This document shows, piece by piece, positions 57,974-60,243 of a DNA stretch of 60,243 nt (the first letter of the stretch is position 1; every line of letters begins with the position of its first letter). The notes under the pieces were generated by a model. That model did not search any database. It was not told where the DNA came from and saw only the letters and a list, made by a program, of their open reading frames with translations. Position numbers and translations under genes: made by a program. Location of the stretch: the NCBI GenBank assembly GCA_016791385.1, contig JAEUMR010000021.1, positions 1 to 60,243 on the forward strand, given 5' to 3'. The DNA is from Hyphomonadaceae bacterium (GTDB lineage Bacteria > Pseudomonadota > Alphaproteobacteria > Caulobacterales > Aquidulcibacteraceae).

Positions 57974-59197
57974 CTAGCGATCCGGCCCAGGCTGCAGGCT
58001 GGGGCCAGGAATGCTTTTGGCGACATCGCGCCATTGTTGCTGCGAGCGCTCCAATACGAGCCGCTTGCGGACGTCGAGATGTAACTCCATTGCGCCGAGA
58101 CGTTCGCGCCAGTCGCTGCGAAACAAAAGCACGTTCCGCCGAGGCGCGGAGGCAAGCCCTAAGCGTTCGAGTTCCCGGGCGCGCGCTTTAAGCGCCTTGG
58201 TCAAGGCCGGGTCGCCATTGGGCGCCTCGATGCTAGCAATTCGCAGCCTGTCGCCCTCAAGTTGCCGTGCGATCAGGGCGTCGAGACGCGTCGGCCGGTG
58301 CGCTCGCGTTTCGCGCATGAGCGCCTTGTGCTCGTCGGCGCGGGTCCGGGGTCCGAGACCCTCGGTCGCGACATCCCGCGCGATGTTCCGCAAGCCCGCC
58401 TTGACGAAGTCGCGCGGCAAGATCAGCGCTCGCCCGTTCGCATGCCGGCCTCGCATGACAATGTGCGTGTGCGGGTTGTCGGTGTCGTGGTGATCGATCG
58501 CGATCCATTCGAGCCGCCCGCCAAGCACTGCTTCGGCACGCTCCATGACGGCCCTGGTGTAAGGTTTGAGATCGCCGAGCTCGGCGCCTTTCTCAGGCGA
58601 CAATATGATCCGGAAGTGACGCCGATCTTCGTCGGCCCAGACGTTCAATCGGGCGCGTCCATCGATGCGCTCGGCGAGTGCGTCATAGAATGCCGCGCGC
58701 TCATCCCGGGTGAGGTAGGATGCGTGCGCGCGCCCCCGTTCGGTGCGATCTGGGGCCGGGTCCTGCGCCGTCTCAGGGGCCTGGTCCAAGCGGCCGCGCG
58801 CCGCCGCCTCGCGCGCAACGTAGCGGCCATGCGCGAGGAGGGCTGCCCCTCCGCCGCCGCCATGTCCGAAGAAATGTATCTTCACCACCGCGCGTTGGCG
58901 GGTGTCGAAGGGGCCGTGTCGTCGAGGCGCATCCGCACGAAAGCCGAAACGCCTCGCCGGCCCTAGCCGTGCGTCCAGCCCCTGGGTAATGCGCGGCGCC
59001 GCGTCGTTGCTCCGCTTGCCGCCTTGGAGCTTGCCGCGCAGCTCGTCGCGATCGAGTGGCGCATCCAGTCGTATAGAGCGGTGCGCGCGCAGTTCCGCTG
59101 TGGCCGCTGGATCGCGCGAAAGCGCGCCCCCTCGGAACAGGCGATCGAGGCTTGTCGCGTGTGTCACGGCGCCAGCAACGCAACGGCGGGAGGGCAA
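57974..59197 (-). CDS. mobilisation relaxase (VirD2/DUF3363-type), short
   Basis: A DNA-nicking relaxase. The histidine triad is in IDHHDTDNPHTHIVMRG (H237, H243, H245), and FRIILSPEKGAELGDLKPYTR is the typical preceding block. The 407-residue protein begins at TTG 59197. Relaxases of this DUF3363 type usually run to about 580-650 residues, so the C-terminal DUF3363 part seems missing; I see no continuation downstream. It may be a truncated remnant or a shorter variant. It implies that the element once moved by conjugation. Confidence 0.75.
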   Translation of the reverse strand: MPSRRCVAGAVTHATSLDRLFRGGALSRDPAATAELRAHRSIRLDAPLDRDELRGKLQGGKRSNDAAPRITQGLDARLGPARRFGFRADAPRRHGPFDTRQRAVVKIHFFGHGGGGGAALLAHGRYVAREAAARGRLDQAPETAQDPAPDRTERGRAHASYLTRDERAAFYDALAERIDGRARLNVWADEDRRHFRIILSPEKGAELGDLKPYTRAVMERAEAVLGGRLEWIAIDHHDTDNPHTHIVMRGRHANGRALILPRDFVKAGLRNIARDVATEGLGPRTRADEHKALMRETRAHRPTRLDALIARQLEGDRLRIASIEAPNGDPALTKALKARARELERLGLASAPRRNVLLFRSDWRERLGAMELHLDVRKRLVLERSQQQWRDVAKSIPGPSLQPGPDR

Positions 59198-59211
59198 TGT
59201 GCATGCACATT
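59196..59211. promoter_or_regulatory. 16-bp perfect palindrome before the relaxase
   Basis: AATGTGCATGCACATT is its own reverse complement and overlaps the proposed relaxase start. Another CACATTG half lies about 20 bp further at 59228. Possible operator or part of an origin of transfer. Confidence 0.4.
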
Positions 59212-59467
59212 TTCAGTTGAGCGCACACATTGGATTTTTCCAAGTGCATACAGGCGACTGGCGACACGCGCGAAGCGCGCTTTATCTTGCCCTCCCAAAT
59301 TTCTCTTCGTTTTGAATCATGTGCGCGACATTCGAGTTTACCGTTTGCGCGTAGGCGGCGAGCGCGTCTGCGTGGCGTCTGCTTGCGTCAGCTTGGGTAA
59401 TCCGTCCGATCGCCAGGTCCGGCCGGCGGGGTAGCCTCACCGACTCAGCCTGCAGAAGGAGCGCAGC

Positions 59468-60243
59468 ATGTCGGTGTTCATTGGCCTAGATGTTTCCCTG
59501 AATTCGATCTCGATTTGCATCCTGGACGAGGCCGGTGGACCGATCTGGCAGGGCAAGAGCTTGAGCGAACCGGCGTCCTTGATCGGCGCGCTGGAGGAAC
59601 ATCGCTCCAACATTCGGCTGATCGGGATCGAGGCTTGCCCTTTATCCGAATGGCTCTATGCGGCCCTTGTCGAAAGCGGCTTTTCGGTTGTCTGCATCGA
59701 GACACGTCATACCCAGCGCTTCCTCTCGTCTCGGCCAAACAAGACTGATCGAAGCGACGCCCGCGGCATCGCTGAGATGATGCGATTGGGGCATTATCGC
59801 CCCGTGCACGTAAAGAGCATGGCGTCGCAGCAGATCAGGACGGTGCTGAACGCACGCGAGAAGCTGGTCCGCCAGATCATCAAGATCGAGCACACCATCC
59901 GTGGCCTATTGAAGATCTACGGCTTGAAGATCGGCGCGGTGCATCGCTGCACATATGCGGCGCGCGTGGAGACCTTGCTCGCCGACATGCCTGAGCTGAG
60001 GCTCGGCATCGATCCATTGCTTGAGGTGCGCAATGTGATGCGCCGGCAAAAGGTGCTGCTCGATCGCAAACTTTCCGTGATGGCGCGAAAGGACGAGGTC
60101 TGCCGGCGGCTGATGACGATCTCGGGCGTTGGACCAATCGTCAGCCTCGCGTTCAAGGCGACGATCGATGATCCGGGCCGTTTCAAAAATGGAAAGGCGG
60201 TGGCCGCGCACCTCGGCCTTACGCCACGCATCTACCAGTCGGG
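59468..60243 (+). CDS. IS110-family transposase, cut by window end
   Basis: The first 258 residues of an IS110-type (DEDD) transposase. The DEDD residues are visible as D8 (FIGLDVS), E55 (GIEACP), D94 and D97 (KTDRSDARG). The C-terminal Transposase_20 domain begins with ISGVGPIVSLAFKATIDDPGRF. AGGAG lies upstream of the ATG. No stop is reached before the window ends, so whether it is complete is unknown. IS110 elements have no long terminal inverted repeats, and I could not define its left end. Confidence 0.92.
   Translation, partial: MSVFIGLDVSLNSISICILDEAGGPIWQGKSLSEPASLIGALEEHRSNIRLIGIEACPLSEWLYAALVESGFSVVCIETRHTQRFLSSRPNKTDRSDARGIAEMMRLGHYRPVHVKSMASQQIRTVLNAREKLVRQIIKIEHTIRGLLKIYGLKIGAVHRCTYAARVETLLADMPELRLGIDPLLEVRNVMRRQKVLLDRKLSVMARKDEVCRRLMTISGVGPIVSLAFKATIDDPGRFKNGKAVAAHLGLTPRIYQS
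59468..60243 (+). mobile_element. IS110-family insertion sequence (partial, runs out of window)
   Basis: Minimal extent given by the transposase gene; the true element starts somewhere between 59198 and 59468. Confidence 0.7.

Larger units (their letters stand above)
53137..60243. mobile_element. left part of an integrative element inserted at guaA
   Basis: Integrase at the guaA 3' end, AlpA-type regulator, cargo receptor, relaxase and IS110. The attachment-site duplicate and right end are not in the window. Confidence 0.7.

Noticed and set aside
59040-59062. GATCGAGTGG match to the guaA end as a second attachment site
   Set aside because: Only 10-11 bp, inside the relaxase gene; the flanks differ and it would truncate the element oddly.

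Overview
The window reads as a piece of a GC-rich alphaproteobacterial chromosome, most like the Caulobacterales/Hyphomonadaceae. Supporting evidence: a CcrM-type GANTC methyltransferase beside rnhB and mutY, CtrA-like TTAA-N7-TTAA boxes, a two-subunit glycyl-tRNA synthetase, and an adjacent beta-helix/di-haem cytochrome pair of the kind I associate with Hyphomonas. Nothing here names the species. Assignments come from reading motifs and gene order; no database search was run.

Layout. 1-793 has no convincing gene but holds a cluster of perfect complementary segments (287-502) that looks like a structured RNA. 794-15000 is core: an SDR; the dciA-like/dsbA-like/smc operon divergent from mutY; a GFA-family protein; an M1 aminopeptidase; a Crp/Fnr regulator; a MarR/amidohydrolase pair; ccrM and rnhB. 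15024-17002 is a small cassette of membrane proteins with an XRE regulator. 17062-24300 carries glyQ, glyS (with a palindromic repeat inserted in frame), ppdK and a SleB-type cell-wall hydrolase. 24304-31390 has an SDR, a GlxA regulator divergent from a DJ-1/PfpI protein, DUF1272, YqgE, a peroxiredoxin, an SPFH/NfeD pair and a MarR/nitroreductase operon with a double operator. 31404-34591 is ispH / glycerate-kinase-like / thrB / rnhA. 34776-44172 holds a lipoprotein, argS, a hydrolase, a UPF0114 protein, a MAPEG protein, the cytochrome/beta-helix pair, hspQ, ppx and rlmE. 44185-53136 is the GMP region (guaB, a GNAT gene, rsmB, guaA), interrupted by an FAD monooxygenase and a lower-GC 617-residue membrane protein.

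From 53137 to the window end the character changes. A tyrosine recombinase sits directly after guaA, a site known to receive genomic islands. It is followed by an AlpA-type excisionase/regulator, a TonB-dependent receptor, a short relaxase and an IS110 transposase cut by the window edge. This is the left part of an integrative element; its right junction is outside the window. Its non-coding DNA holds repeated TGACGGTAT motifs (possible integrase arm sites), two perfect tandem CtrA-like boxes at the integrase stop codon, and a four-unit 10-bp repeat.

The strongest points for follow-up are the structured-RNA candidate at 287-502, the ccrM promoter with four GANTC sites in 35 bp, the regulatory repeats of the guaA island, and the repeat inside glyS.
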